Assembly: GCA_021802645.1 (NCBI GenBank)
Contig: JAJZRO010000005.1
Location: 39,121 to 103,120 of the forward strand
Reading direction: 5' to 3'
Length of the DNA stretch: 64,000 bases
Source: Deltaproteobacteria bacterium
GTDB taxonomy: Bacteria > Desulfobacterota > Desulfobulbia > Desulfobulbales > Desulfurivibrionaceae
Below, piece by piece: positions 1 to 8,693 of the stretch (positions are counted from its first letter, which is position 1; each line of letters starts with the position of its first letter). Under the pieces are notes generated by a model that did not search any database, was not told the origin of the DNA, and saw only the letters and a program-made list of their open reading frames with translations. The position numbers and the translations under genes are program-made.

Positions 1-446
1 ATCGAGAGTTCCAGGCTGAGGTCGCCGCCCTTGACCGGCTGGGCTCGGTGGCTGGTGCGGAAGCCTTGGCCGCCGCCCATCCCGAAGAGGTCGTCGAAGA
101 AGCCGGCGCCGCCCATCCCGCCGGCGGTGCGGAAGGTGGCGCGACCGCCGCCTCCCAGGTTGATGCCGAATTCGCGCAGGATGTCGCCGAGGTCGGCGTT
201 GCGAAAGATGTCCTCCTGGCTGAAGCGCTGCTGGAAGCCGGTGGAGCCGAAGGTGTCGTACTGTTTGCGCTTCTCCTGGTCGGAGAGGACCGCGTAGGCC
301 TCGCTGATCTTCTTGAACTGCTCTTCCGCCTCTTTATTGCCCTGGTTGCGGTCCGGATGGTATTTCAGCGCCAGCTTGCGGTACGCCTTCTTGATCTCGT
401 CGGCCGAGGCTCCCTTGCCGACGCCAAGTTGTTCATAGTAATCCAT
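1..446 (-). CDS. dnaJ: DnaJ/CbpA-type co-chaperone, N-terminal part (cut by window edge)
   Basis: This is the first ~148 residues of a J-domain protein; the gene runs off the left edge. It starts MDYYEQLGV, has the KYHPDRN signature containing the HPD tripeptide that stimulates DnaK ATPase, and continues into a Gly/Phe-rich stretch ([22 protein letters not shown]). The substrate-binding domains lie outside the window, so I cannot tell classical DnaJ (with zinc finger) from CbpA type (without it). The ATG is the complement of 444-446. It lies 53 bases behind the DUF202 gene on the same strand, so the two are probably co-transcribed from the ssb promoter. Confidence 0.9.
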   Translation of the reverse strand, partial: MDYYEQLGVGKGASADEIKKAYRKLALKYHPDRNQGNKEAEEQFKKISEAYAVLSDQEKRKQYDTFGSTGFQQRFSQEDIFRNADLGDILREFGINLGGGGRATFRTAGGMGGAGFFDDLFGMGGGQGFRTSHRAQPVKGGDLSLELS

Positions 447-499
447 AGGCGACTCCATTGCCCTGAACCGTTCCGCTTCCTACGTCGTTGCGGAAGTTT

Positions 500-919
500 T
501 CACGTGTTCTGGATGAGATAGGCCACCAGGAATACCCCAACCGCCAAGATCGCTATGACCAGCAGGGTGTCGAGGAGCAGCGACGGCTGGTAGGTATCCT
601 CGTCTATCTCTTTCTCGACCTTCTTGTATCTGACGAAGGCCAGCACTCCCAGCAGGGCGCCAAGGCCCACGAGCATTATGCCGAAGATCTTGGAATATCC
701 ATGAGAGGCAGGAGGCATCGGGGTTTCTGGCAGGCCGGCCTTCCCCAGGAAATAGGAGATCTGCCGGATGAAGAGGGCGAACTTTTCGACCACGAAGCCA
801 AAGGCCATGATGCCGATGCTCGTTCTGATCCACGCCAGAAAGGTTCGTTCATTCGCCATGTGAACACGGCGATTACGAACCCTGGGCGGGGTGTTTTTCT
901 CCTCCGACAGCTCTGGCAT
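500..919 (-). CDS. DUF202 (YidH-family) small membrane protein
   Basis: A 139-residue inner-membrane protein of unknown function. After a short polar N-terminus it has the DUF202 hallmark RTFLAWIRTSIGIMAFGFVVEKF, quoted here in part as NERTFLAWIRTSI, and then two further hydrophobic helices near residues 78-98 and 115-136. The alternative Met at residue 21 sits directly before the conserved block, but the upstream start at 919 has a GGGAG-like site and is retained. The gene lies between ssb and dnaJ on the same strand. Nothing in the sequence tells what it transports or senses. Confidence 0.85.
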   Translation of the reverse strand: MPELSEEKNTPPRVRNRRVHMANERTFLAWIRTSIGIMAFGFVVEKFALFIRQISYFLGKAGLPETPMPPASHGYSKIFGIMLVGLGALLGVLAFVRYKKVEKEIDEDTYQPSLLLDTLLVIAILAVGVFLVAYLIQNT

Positions 920-978
920 ACGCTCAATTTTTCTCCCGTCTCCCGGTAAAGAAGGTGGGCGATGGTAATACAGGGATA

Positions 979-1383
979 TTAGAACGGTACGTCATCCCCC
1001 ATGACCGGCTCGGGGAAGGGCGGCTCATCCATGCCCTGGCCGCTTTCGCCGCCGGCGCCCCGCGCGGTGAGCATCTTCATCTCGCGGGCCACGATCTCCG
1101 TGGTGTAGCGGTCCTGCCCTTCCTTGTCCTGCCACTTGCGGGTCTGGAGCCGCCCTTCGATGTAGACCTTGGAGCCCTTGGCCAGGTATTCGCCGCAGAT
1201 TTCGGCCAGGCGGCCGAAGGCGACGATGCGGTGCCACTCGGTCTGCTCTTCCTTGGAGCCGTCCTGCTTTTTCCAAACCTCGGTGGTGGCGATGCGAAAC
1301 GAGGCGATAGCGGTACCGCTCTGCGAATACCGCACTTCAGGGTCCGCCCCTAAGTTTCCGATCAGGATGACCTTGTTGACCAT
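979..1383 (-). CDS. ssb: Single-stranded DNA-binding protein
   Basis: A 134-residue SSB that coats single-stranded DNA in replication, recombination and repair. It begins [12 protein letters not shown] and has the OB-fold pattern PEVRYSQSG and FRIATTE. It ends in the acidic tail DDVPF, which recruits partner proteins through the terminal Pro-Phe. I choose the ATG at 1381-1383 because AAGGAGAG precedes it; an upstream in-frame start would add 12 residues that do not resemble SSB. Length is slightly below E. coli SSB (178) because the glycine-rich linker is short. First gene of a probable ssb/DUF202/dnaJ transcript. Confidence 0.95.
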   Translation of the reverse strand: MVNKVILIGNLGADPEVRYSQSGTAIASFRIATTEVWKKQDGSKEEQTEWHRIVAFGRLAEICGEYLAKGSKVYIEGRLQTRKWQDKEGQDRYTTEIVAREMKMLTARGAGGESGQGMDEPPFPEPVMGDDVPF

Positions 1384-1505
1384 GCTCTCTCCTTGGTGAT
1401 AGCCGGCCCGCAGCCTCATGCCGGAACCGGTGGCGCGGTGGATGCCGCGCCAAGTCAGGGCGGAAGGACGTTGCCGACCCCTCGTCGCCTGGTTGAAGAT
1501 ACCAT

Positions 1506-1534
1506 ATACTAAGGACGGCTCCTTGAAAAATCAA
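1506..1534 (-). promoter_or_regulatory. Candidate sigma-70 promoter for ssb
   Basis: Read on the minus strand, TTGATT (-35, 1529-1534) and TAGTAT (-10, 1506-1511) are separated by exactly 17 bases and point at ssb, about 115 bases upstream of its ATG. Each box matches the consensus in four of six positions. Confidence 0.45.
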
Positions 1535-1724
1535 CCGAACAAAGACCGAAAAAGAGGGAAGGCAACGATGGCGGCGCCAGCCGAGGAAATCAAGGTCTGG
1601 TCGGTGACGGCGGGGCGTTTCTGTCACATTCCGGGCACCTTGCGGGACGGTTCCCCGGCCTCTTGGCGGTTAGGCGGCCAAGCGCGGGAAAACTGCTTGA
1701 CAACAGGAGGTTGACGGTGATGGA

Positions 1725-1799
1725 ATGAGACAAATAGGGTTGCTTTGCCGGGTCGTTGCCGCGCTCTTTCGCAGCTTTTTGCCTTTTTTCAACCACTGA
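1725..1799 (+). CDS. Possible 24-residue leader peptide before hybO
   Basis: An ATG at 1725 opens 24 codons (MRQIGLLCRVV... ending FFNH) that stop 12 bases before the hybO ATG. AGGAGG lies at 1705-1710, 14 bases upstream, which is long for a Shine-Dalgarno. The peptide is hydrophobic and basic. It could be a translated leader that couples to hybO, or chance. I know of no family for it. Confidence 0.22.
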   Translation: MRQIGLLCRVVAALFRSFLPFFNH

Positions 1800-1811
1800 C
1801 GAGGGCTCGCC

Positions 1812-2939
1812 ATGAAGGAACGTGATTTCGCACGGGTTCAGGAAAAGTTGAACGGCATCTCACGCCGTGATTTCATGAAGTTCTGCACTGTGATGGCCGC
1901 CAGCCTGGGACTGCCACTGGCCGATGCCTCCCGCCTGGCGGCGGCGGTGACCGCGCCGCGACGGCCTCCGGTGATCTGGATTGCCGGCCAGGCCTGCACC
2001 GGCTGCACCGAATCCCTGCTGCGCCCGAGCCATCCCACCCTCGAACACCTCATCCTCGACCTCATCTCCCTTGACTACAACGAGACCCTGAACGCCGGCG
2101 CCGGCTACCAGGCGGAAGCGGCGATGCAGGCCTCGATCAAGGAGAACTATGGCAAGTTCATCCTGGTGATCGAAGGCGCCATTCCGGTGAAAGACGGCGG
2201 CGTCTACTGCATGATCGGCGGCCGGCCCTTCGCCGACATCGTCAAGGAAACGGCGGACAAGGCGGCGGCGGTGATCGCCATCGGTTCCTGCGCCTCCTGG
2301 GGCGGCATTCCCGCCGCCGCGCCCAACCCCACTGGCGCCATGGGCGCTCCGGAGTTTCTGAAGGGCAAGACGGTGGTGACCATCCCGGGTTGTCCGCCCA
2401 ATGCCTACAATTTTCTCTCCACCGTGATCCACTTCCTCACCTTTGGCAAGCTGCCGGCCTTGGACGACAAGGCCCGGCCTCGTTTCGCCTACGGCCGGCT
2501 CATCCACGAAAACTGCGAGCGGCGGCCCCATTTCGACGCCGGTCGTTTTGCCGTGAAGTTCGGCGACGAGGGGCATCGCAAGGGCTACTGCCTTTACAAG
2601 CTGGGTTGCAAGGGGCCGATGACCTATGCGAACTGTCCGGCCATCCTTTTCAACGATGTGGGTTCCGGCGCCTGGCCGGTAGGTACCGGCCATCCCTGTT
2701 TCGGCTGCACCGAGTCCGGCGTCGGCTTTACCATTCCGCTGCATACCCAGGCGAGTCTCAAGTATATCACCCCGGCGGCCGGTCATCCGCCGATCACCGA
2801 ACAGCGCGGCAGCGGCGTTTCGGTAGGTGCGGCAGCCCTGGTTGGGGCGGTGGCCGGAGCGGTAGTCGGCGGTGGCGCCATGGTCCTCAAGAACCTTGAG
2901 AAAGAGGACGCGGCAGCCCCGAAGAAGGATGAAGAGTGA
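1812..2939 (+). CDS. hybO: [NiFe] hydrogenase small subunit, Hyb type (group 1c), Tat-exported
   Basis: A 375-residue small subunit that carries electrons through Fe-S clusters from the NiFe site of HybC. A twin-arginine signal (SRRDFMKFC, Arg18-Arg19) shows export of the folded heterodimer. CTGCTESLL (Cys62, Cys65) starts the proximal cluster ligands, and HPCFGCTESGVGF supplies C-terminal cluster ligands. A hydrophobic Ala/Gly helix near residues 335-362 anchors the protein in the membrane, as in HybO. It is the first gene of the hyb-hyp operon; its order with hybA, hybB and hybC matches the E. coli hyb operon. Confidence 0.96.
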   Translation: MKERDFARVQEKLNGISRRDFMKFCTVMAASLGLPLADASRLAAAVTAPRRPPVIWIAGQACTGCTESLLRPSHPTLEHLILDLISLDYNETLNAGAGYQAEAAMQASIKENYGKFILVIEGAIPVKDGGVYCMIGGRPFADIVKETADKAAAVIAIGSCASWGGIPAAAPNPTGAMGAPEFLKGKTVVTIPGCPPNAYNFLSTVIHFLTFGKLPALDDKARPRFAYGRLIHENCERRPHFDAGRFAVKFGDEGHRKGYCLYKLGCKGPMTYANCPAILFNDVGSGAWPVGTGHPCFGCTESGVGFTIPLHTQASLKYITPAAGHPPITEQRGSGVSVGAAALVGAVAGAVVGGGAMVLKNLEKEDAAAPKKDEE

Positions 2940-2958
2940 GCGGCTAGGAGGTGAACCC

Positions 2959-3915
2959 ATGAAGATCGAACGACGCGATTTTCTCAAGGGGGCGCTCGGT
3001 GGCGGGCTGTTGCTGGCGGCGGACGCCAAGCCGGCGGCGGCCCGGCATGTTGCCAAGGAACTGCCGCCCAATGCCGTGGGGATTCTTTACGACGCCACCC
3101 TGTGCATCGGTTGCCAGGTGTGCGTCGGTGCCTGCAAGCAGGCGAACAACATGCCGGTCGAGCATACCGCCGGGACCGATCCCCTCTGGGAGAATCCGGA
3201 GGATCTCTCGGCCAAGACCCTGAACATCATCAAGAAGTACGGCAGCGGCGATTACCCGGTCAAAGACACGGTGGCAGGCTACTCCTTTGTCAAACGCCAC
3301 TGCATGCATTGCCTCGATCCGGCCTGTGTTTCGGCCTGCCCGGTCTCGGCACTCCGGAAAAACTCCGATAACGGGGTGGTGACCTACGACAAGACCGCCT
3401 GCATCGGCTGCCGGTACTGCCAGGTCGCCTGCCCGTTCAACATCCCCAAGTTCGAGTGGCTCTCGGCCACGCCGCGGATCGTCAAATGCCAACTCTGTTC
3501 GCACCTGTTGGCCAAGGGCGGCATCTCCGCCTGTTGCGCCGCCTGCCCGACCGGTGCCTCGCTCTTCGGCCGGGTGGAAGACCTGCGCCAGGAGGCGAAG
3601 CGGCGGCTGGCCATGACCCCGGGCGACAGTTACGACTTCCCGGTCGCCTCCCTGGGTTCGAAGGAGTTCCAGTCGCACAAGGCCGGTCACTACATCCAGC
3701 AGATTTATGGCGAGTCCGAGGTGGGCGGCACCCAGTATATGCTGCTGGCCGGGGTGCCGTTCGACAAGCTCGGCCTGCCGACGCTGCCGGACGAATCCTT
3801 CGTCGCCCTGGCCGACGGTATCCAGTATGCGATCTACAAGGGCATGGTCTACCCGCTGGTGGTGCTGGGCGGGCTCATTTACATGATCCGCAAGGGCGAA
3901 GGCGACAAACACTGA
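2959..3915 (+). CDS. hybA: Hydrogenase-associated periplasmic 4Fe-4S ferredoxin subunit
   Basis: A 318-residue electron-transfer subunit that links HybOC to the quinone-reducing HybB. It has a Tat signal (ERRDFLKGALGG, Arg5-Arg6) and four cysteine clusters typical of DmsB/NrfC-like ferredoxins: CIGCQVCVGACKQ, CMHCLDPACVSACP, CIGCRYCQVACP and CQLCSHLL...CCAACP. A C-terminal hydrophobic helix (VYPLVVLGGLIYMI) would tether it to the membrane, as in E. coli HybA. The ATG at 2959 follows AGGAGGTG; an upstream in-frame start at 2872 lies inside hybO and is rejected. Confidence 0.95.
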   Translation: MKIERRDFLKGALGGGLLLAADAKPAAARHVAKELPPNAVGILYDATLCIGCQVCVGACKQANNMPVEHTAGTDPLWENPEDLSAKTLNIIKKYGSGDYPVKDTVAGYSFVKRHCMHCLDPACVSACPVSALRKNSDNGVVTYDKTACIGCRYCQVACPFNIPKFEWLSATPRIVKCQLCSHLLAKGGISACCAACPTGASLFGRVEDLRQEAKRRLAMTPGDSYDFPVASLGSKEFQSHKAGHYIQQIYGESEVGGTQYMLLAGVPFDKLGLPTLPDESFVALADGIQYAIYKGMVYPLVVLGGLIYMIRKGEGDKH

Positions 3916-3951
3916 ACCGCCGAGCGCCGGCACGGTAAAGGAGAATCGCGT

Positions 3952-5088
3952 ATGACAGCTCCTGCTCCCCTGAATAAAACAATCTACACCTGGAACTTCA
4001 AGGCCTGCGCCGTGATCGCCGGCCTGGCCGGGCTCTTTCTGCTCTGGCGTTTCTTTTTCGGCATCGGTTCGGTATCCAACATGAACGACGGCTATCCCTG
4101 GGGCATCTGGATCGCCTACGACGTCGTGGTCGGTACCGCCCTTGCCTGCGGCGGGTATGCCATGGCGCTGCTGGTCTATGTCTTCAACAAGGGCGAATAC
4201 CATCCGTTGGTGCGGCCGGCCCTGATGACCAGCCTCTTCGGCTACACCCTCGCCGGCATTTCGGTCATGATCGACCTCGGCCGCTACTGGCAGGCGTACA
4301 ACATCTTCCTGCCCTGGCACAGCAACCTCCATTCGGTCATGTTCGAGGTGGCGGTCTGCATCGGCACCTACGTCATGGTGCTGTGGGTGGAGTTTGCGCC
4401 GACGATCCTGGAAAAATACAAGGCGGAGCAGTTGCGCGTCCGGTTGAACCGGGTGATCTTCGTCTTCATCGCGCTCGGCATTCTGCTGCCCACCATGCAT
4501 CAGTCGTCGCTGGGCACCATGATGCTGATGGCCGGCTACAAGCTCTCCCCCCTCTGGCGCACCGGCTTCCTGCCGCTGCTTTTCCTGCTCACCGCCCTGC
4601 TCATGGGCTATGCCATCGTCATGGTGGAGTCGTTCATCTGCCAAGCATGGTTCAAGACCCCTTCCGAGATGCCGCTGCTCAGCAAGATCGCCGAATTCAT
4701 CCCCTGGCTGCTCGGCGTCTATCTGCTGATCCGGCTGGAGTCGGTCAACTTGGCCGGCAACCTGGCCCTGGCCTTCAACGGCTCGCTGCAGGGCAACATG
4801 TTCCTGCTCGAAAACGCCCTGCTCATCGCCGCCTTTGTCATCCTGGTCCAGCCCAAGAACCGCGTGCGGTCGAAGATGCTTTTCCTGGCCTCGTCGGCGA
4901 TCGTGCTGGGGGCCGCGCTGTACCGGATCGACACCTACATCATCGGCTTTGATCCGGGCACCGGCTGGCGCTATTTCCCCTCGGTGCCCGAGCTCGTCAT
5001 CACCCTCGGCGTGGTTGCCACCGAAGGGATGGCCTACATGTGGGTGGTCAACAAGCTGGCGGTGCTGCCGAAAGCGGAACATGCGTAA
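3952..5088 (+). CDS. hybB: Hydrogenase integral membrane subunit (HybB/NrfD family)
   Basis: A 378-residue multi-helix membrane protein of the NrfD/PsrC/HybB family that passes electrons between the periplasmic ferredoxin subunit and the quinone pool, and in HybB may pump protons. It starts with a short tail and then a helix (KACAVIAGLAGLFLLWRFFFG), followed by about nine more helices. GYPWGIWIAYDVVVGTALACG is family-typical; quoted in part, GYPWGIWIAYDVV. It lies 36 bases after hybA, with AAAGGAGA as ribosome site. Confidence 0.95.
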   Translation: MTAPAPLNKTIYTWNFKACAVIAGLAGLFLLWRFFFGIGSVSNMNDGYPWGIWIAYDVVVGTALACGGYAMALLVYVFNKGEYHPLVRPALMTSLFGYTLAGISVMIDLGRYWQAYNIFLPWHSNLHSVMFEVAVCIGTYVMVLWVEFAPTILEKYKAEQLRVRLNRVIFVFIALGILLPTMHQSSLGTMMLMAGYKLSPLWRTGFLPLLFLLTALLMGYAIVMVESFICQAWFKTPSEMPLLSKIAEFIPWLLGVYLLIRLESVNLAGNLALAFNGSLQGNMFLLENALLIAAFVILVQPKNRVRSKMLFLASSAIVLGAALYRIDTYIIGFDPGTGWRYFPSVPELVITLGVVATEGMAYMWVVNKLAVLPKAEHA

Positions 5089-5118
5089 CCTCTAGAGGAA
5101 GAGAGAAGGAGACTACCG

Positions 5119-6819
5119 ATGGCAAAAATCACCATTGATCCCATCACCAGAATCGAAGGGCATCTGCGCATCGACTGCGAGGTCAACGGCGGTCGGGTGA
5201 CCAACGCCTGGTCGTCCGGCCAGATGTGGCGAGGCATCGAGCTGATCCTCCAGGGCCGCGACCCGCGCGAGGCGTGGATTTTCACCCAACGCATCTGCGG
5301 GGTGTGCACCACCGTGCATGCCATCACCTCGGTGCGGGCGGTGGAGAATGCCCTGAATCTCGACGTGCCTCTCAATGCCCAGTACATCCGCAACATGATC
5401 ATTGCGGCCCACGGCATCTTTGACCATATCGTCCATTTCTACCACCTTTCGGCGGTGGATTGGGTGGACATCGTCTCGGCCTTGAAGGCGGATCCGGTGA
5501 AAGCGGCGCAACTGGGGCAGCGGCTTTCCGAATGGCCGGAGAACAGTGTTGCCAACATGAAGCAGGTGCAGGGGCGGCTGAAGAGCTTTGTCGACTCGGG
5601 CCAGCTTGGCGTTTTTGCCAGCGGCTACTGGGGACATCCGGCCATGAAGCTGTCGCCCGAGGTGAATCTGCTGGCCGTGACCCACTATTTCCAGGCCCTC
5701 GACTACCAGCGCCGCATCAACCAGGTGGTGGCGATCCTCGGCAGCAAGACCCCGCACATCCAGAACCTGGCGGTGGGCGGGGTGTCAAATCCGATCAACC
5801 CGGACAGCCAGTCCACCCTGACCCTGGAGCGCCTGGAGTACGTCAAGACGCTCATCGACGAGATCGGCGCCTTCATCAAGCAGGTCTACATGGTGGACGT
5901 GGCCGCAGTGGGTGCCTTCTACGCCGACTGGACCCATTACGGCGCCGGCGTCACCAACTACCTCTCGGTCCCCGATATGCCGCTCGACCCCAAGGGCACC
6001 ACCTTCGACATGCCGGGCGGCTACATCGCCAAGGGCGAGGTCGGCACGTTCAAGGCGATCAACACCTTCGGCGACGACTTCTTCAAGCAGGGGGTCAAGG
6101 AGTCGGTCAAGCATTCCTGGTACAAGGGTGACTGGAACCGCCACCCGTGGGAAGAGGAGACCGACCCGCTCCCCACCAAGTACGACGAGAAGGGCAAATA
6201 TTCCTGGGTCAAGTCGCCCACCTTCAACGGCAAGCCGGCCCAGGTCGGGCCGCTGGCCAACGTGCTTTGCATGTTCGCCGCCGGCGACAAATCCACGGTC
6301 AAGTACACCACCCAGATGCTCGACACGGTGAGCAGCCTGGCCGGGGCCAAGGTCGGGGTCGGGGCGCTCCATTCCACCATTGGCCGCCATGCGGCGCGGT
6401 CGGTGCGGGCGGCGGTGCTGCACGATGCCCTGGTGCGCCATTGGCAGGCACTGGTCGATAACATCGGCAAGGGTGATTACGCCACCTACAACGAGCCGGT
6501 CTTTCCCAAGGGCGAGATCCGGGGGGTGGGCTTCCACGAGGCGCCGCGCGGAGTACTCTCCCACTGGGTGGTGATTGACGGTGGCAAGATCAAGAACTAC
6601 CAGTGCGTGGTGCCCTCCACCTGGAACGCCGGCCCGCGCAACAGCGAAGAGGCCATGGGGCCGTATGAGGCCTCGCTCGTCGGCAACCCGGTGGCCGATC
6701 CTGCCCGGCCGCTGGAGGTGCTGCGCACCATCCACTCCTTTGATCCCTGCCTCGCCTGCGCCATCCATCTTTTGGATACGGAGCAGCGCGAACTGGTCCG
6801 GGTGCGGACCGTCGCCTGA
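5119..6819 (+). CDS. hybC: [NiFe] hydrogenase large (catalytic) subunit
   Basis: A 566-residue subunit carrying the NiFe(CN)2CO site. The L1 motif RICGVCT supplies Cys60 and Cys63, and L2 DPCLACAIH supplies Cys544, Cys547 and His550. All four Ni ligands are Cys, so this is not a NiFeSe enzyme. Sixteen residues follow His550; in this family they are removed by the HybD-type protease after nickel insertion. Length and motifs match group 1c uptake hydrogenases. It has no signal peptide and would be exported together with the Tat-bearing small subunit. The stop codon overlaps the hybD ATG by one base. Confidence 0.97.
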   Translation: MAKITIDPITRIEGHLRIDCEVNGGRVTNAWSSGQMWRGIELILQGRDPREAWIFTQRICGVCTTVHAITSVRAVENALNLDVPLNAQYIRNMIIAAHGIFDHIVHFYHLSAVDWVDIVSALKADPVKAAQLGQRLSEWPENSVANMKQVQGRLKSFVDSGQLGVFASGYWGHPAMKLSPEVNLLAVTHYFQALDYQRRINQVVAILGSKTPHIQNLAVGGVSNPINPDSQSTLTLERLEYVKTLIDEIGAFIKQVYMVDVAAVGAFYADWTHYGAGVTNYLSVPDMPLDPKGTTFDMPGGYIAKGEVGTFKAINTFGDDFFKQGVKESVKHSWYKGDWNRHPWEEETDPLPTKYDEKGKYSWVKSPTFNGKPAQVGPLANVLCMFAAGDKSTVKYTTQMLDTVSSLAGAKVGVGALHSTIGRHAARSVRAAVLHDALVRHWQALVDNIGKGDYATYNEPVFPKGEIRGVGFHEAPRGVLSHWVVIDGGKIKNYQCVVPSTWNAGPRNSEEAMGPYEASLVGNPVADPARPLEVLRTIHSFDPCLACAIHLLDTEQRELVRVRTVA

Positions 6820-7388
6820 TGCCGCAGACCACGAAGGGAAATCCGATTGGCCAGTCGGCAACTCCGCCGGCTGGCCTCTTTTCTGCCCCGGCGGCGGCGC
6901 CGGTCCTGGTGCTGGGTATCGGTAACCTGCTGCTGGGCGACGAGGGCGCGGGCCTCCGGGTGGTCGAGAATCTCACGGCTCGCTATACCCTGCCGCCGGA
7001 GGTGGAGGCCCTCGACGGCGGCACCATGGGCATGGCGCTCCTGCCCTATCTCGCCGGCCGGCGGTTATTGCTCCTCATCGATGCCGTGCGCACGGGGGCG
7101 GCGCCCGGTACCGTGGTGCAGATGGAACTCTCCGATCCCGCCGCCTTTTGCCGCGGCAAGATTTCCCCCCACCAGATCGGCATCGCCGAGGTGCTGGCGG
7201 TGGCCGCGCTCACCAACGAGCTGCCCGGCCGCATGGTGGTGATCGGCGTGGAGCCGAAGGAGATGAACACCGGGCTTACGCTCTCGCCGGAGATCAGCGA
7301 CCAGATTGGCGCCATGGCCGACATGGTGGCGGCCGAACTCACGGCGGCCGGTTTTGCCCTGCGGCCCCGTGAGCCGGTTGCGGCGTGA
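6819..7388 (+). CDS. hybD: Hydrogenase maturation endopeptidase (HybD/HyaD family)
   Basis: A nickel-dependent protease, 189 residues, that trims the C-terminus of HybC after metal insertion. The family start motif LVLGIGNLLLGDEGAG appears at about residue 29, and the acidic ligand in GDEG and Asp/His residues further on fit the family. The chosen ATG overlaps the hybC stop (TGATG), implying translational coupling. The first ~27 residues are Pro/Ala-rich and absent from E. coli HybD, so an internal GTG start near 6907 is possible. Function is clear; the start is less so. Confidence 0.92.
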   Translation: MPQTTKGNPIGQSATPPAGLFSAPAAAPVLVLGIGNLLLGDEGAGLRVVENLTARYTLPPEVEALDGGTMGMALLPYLAGRRLLLLIDAVRTGAAPGTVVQMELSDPAAFCRGKISPHQIGIAEVLAVAALTNELPGRMVVIGVEPKEMNTGLTLSPEISDQIGAMADMVAAELTAAGFALRPREPVAA

Positions 7389-7442
7389 CATTGTGACCTG
7401 AACTTTGGATGACACTCAGCGGTCCATTGGCTACATTATTCC

Positions 7443-7784
7443 ATGCATGAAATGTCGCTCGCGATGAGCATCGTGGAGCTGGTCGCCACCGAGGCCAAGG
7501 CCGCCGGCGCGCGTCAGGTGAACCGCATCGAGCTTGAGGTGGGAACGCTCTCGGGGGTGCTGGTCGATTCCCTGCGCTTCTGTTTCGAGGCGGCGGCACG
7601 GGAGACGGTGGCGGCCGGCGCCGCCTTGGTGATCCGGGAGATCGCGGCCAGCGGCCGCTGCCCGGCCTGCGGGGTGGAGGGTGCCATGGCCGGGCTTCTC
7701 ACCGACTGCCCCGGCTGCGGCCAATATCTGGTGCTGGACAAGGGCCGCGAGCTGCGGGTGGTGTCGATCACGGTGGATGAATGA
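7443..7784 (+). CDS. hypA: Hydrogenase nickel incorporation protein HypA
   Basis: A 113-residue metallochaperone that hands nickel to the hydrogenase precursor with HypB. It starts MHEMSLAMSIVELV; the Met1-His2-Glu3 terminus is the nickel site in HypA. A structural zinc site follows: CPAC and CPGC. Length is normal. It opens the maturation half of the locus, 54 bases after hybD and 9 bases before hypB. Confidence 0.95.
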   Translation: MHEMSLAMSIVELVATEAKAAGARQVNRIELEVGTLSGVLVDSLRFCFEAAARETVAAGAALVIREIAASGRCPACGVEGAMAGLLTDCPGCGQYLVLDKGRELRVVSITVDE

Positions 7785-7793
7785 GGGACAACG

Positions 7794-8552
7794 ATGTGTG
7801 ATTCCTGCGGCTGCGACCATGACCATGAAGACGTGACCATTGCGGTTCCGGGCCGGCCGGCTGTTGCCGGTGAGTCCCATGACCATCACCACGGCCCCGG
7901 CCGTACCCTGCGGGTGGAGCAGGATGTGTTGGCCAAGAACAACCACTTGGCCGCCCACAACCGCGAGTGGCTTGAGGGCCACAAGATTTTCGCCTTGAAC
8001 CTTGTCAGCTCCCCAGGTTCCGGCAAGACCACCCTCCTGGAGCAGACCATCCGCCGGCTGAACGGGACGCTGCCGGTGGCGGTCATCGAGGGCGACCAGC
8101 AGACCCTGCTCGACGCCGAGCGCATCGACGCCACCGGCGCGCCGGTGGTGCAGGTCAATACCGGTGCCGGCTGCCACCTGGACGCCGACATGGTCCATCG
8201 GGCGCTTCACACGCTGGCGCCGCCGGATCGCTCGCTCTTGTTCATCGAAAACGTCGGCAACCTGGTCTGCCCCGCCATGTTCGATCTGGGCGAGGCCGCC
8301 AAGGTGGTGATCATCAGCGTCACCGAGGGCGAGGACAAGCCCCTCAAGTATCCGGCCATGTTCGCCGCGGCCAGGCTCTGTCTGATCAACAAGACCGATC
8401 TCTTGCCCCACCTCGATTTCTCGGTGGCGCGCTGCATGGAGTACGCCCGGCGGGCCAACCCCGATCTCACCTTCTTCACCCTTTCCGCCCGCACCGGCGA
8501 CGGCATGGATGAGTGGCTTACCTGGCTCAATGACGCAGTCCGCTCCGCCTGA
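7794..8552 (+). CDS. hypB: Hydrogenase maturation GTPase HypB
   Basis: A 252-residue SIMIBI-class GTPase that loads nickel. The N-terminus [13 protein letters not shown] carries the CxxCGC-type high-affinity nickel site, and a His-rich patch (SHDHHHG) follows at ~33-39, which can store nickel or zinc. The P-loop SSPGSGKTT and the downstream motifs [13 protein letters not shown] and NKTDLLP define the G domain. It lies 9 bases after hypA. Confidence 0.96.
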   Translation: MCDSCGCDHDHEDVTIAVPGRPAVAGESHDHHHGPGRTLRVEQDVLAKNNHLAAHNREWLEGHKIFALNLVSSPGSGKTTLLEQTIRRLNGTLPVAVIEGDQQTLLDAERIDATGAPVVQVNTGAGCHLDADMVHRALHTLAPPDRSLLFIENVGNLVCPAMFDLGEAAKVVIISVTEGEDKPLKYPAMFAAARLCLINKTDLLPHLDFSVARCMEYARRANPDLTFFTLSARTGDGMDEWLTWLNDAVRSA

Positions 8553-8570
8553 TCCCGCCGTCGACCGGTT

Positions 8571-8693
8571 TTCCATTTCCAAATCAAAATGGGAACGCGA
8601 AGGCAAACGAGCAGCGACGAGACAGTACAGTGTAGTACGGCGAGGAGCCGCGCAGTGCAGCCGACAAAGTTAACGTTTGATTTGGGAATGGAA
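8571..8693. repeat. Small inverted-repeat (MITE/REP-like) element spanning the hypF start
   Basis: Two 18-base inverted termini differ at one position: 8571-8588 (TTCCATTTCCAAATCAAA) and 8676-8693 (TTTGATTTGGGAATGGAA). They enclose ~87 bases of short self-complementary pieces that look non-coding. The right terminus contains the hypF ATG (8688) and its weak purine-rich site. There is no transposase. It resembles non-autonomous elements or dispersed REP-type repeats, but I see only this copy in the window. Confidence 0.55.

Larger units (their letters stand above)
1384..1811. other. Divergent intergenic region between ssb and hybO
   Basis: A 428-base region between two divergent operons. It holds the ssb promoter candidate and a possible leader peptide before hybO. 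TTGACA (1697-1702) and TTGACG (1711-1716) could be -35 boxes for the hydrogenase operon, but neither has a convincing -10 partner. I found no good -24/-12 (sigma-54) match here. No other gene is supported. Confidence 0.5.

Noticed and set aside
2944-5082. A 712-codon open frame on the minus strand opposite hybA and hybB, and similar long frames elsewhere (8670-11021 minus, 13935-15539 minus, 15488-17047 minus)
   Set aside because: They are mirror frames of high-G+C genes, have low-complexity composition (His/Gly/Arg/Asp rich) and no family motifs, whereas the opposite strand carries clear genes.
5119-6819. Possibility that the hydrogenase is a NiFeSe enzyme, given a selenoprotein elsewhere in the window
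   Set aside because: The C-terminal ligand motif is encoded with Cys codons (DPCLACAIH) and there is no in-frame TGA before the end.
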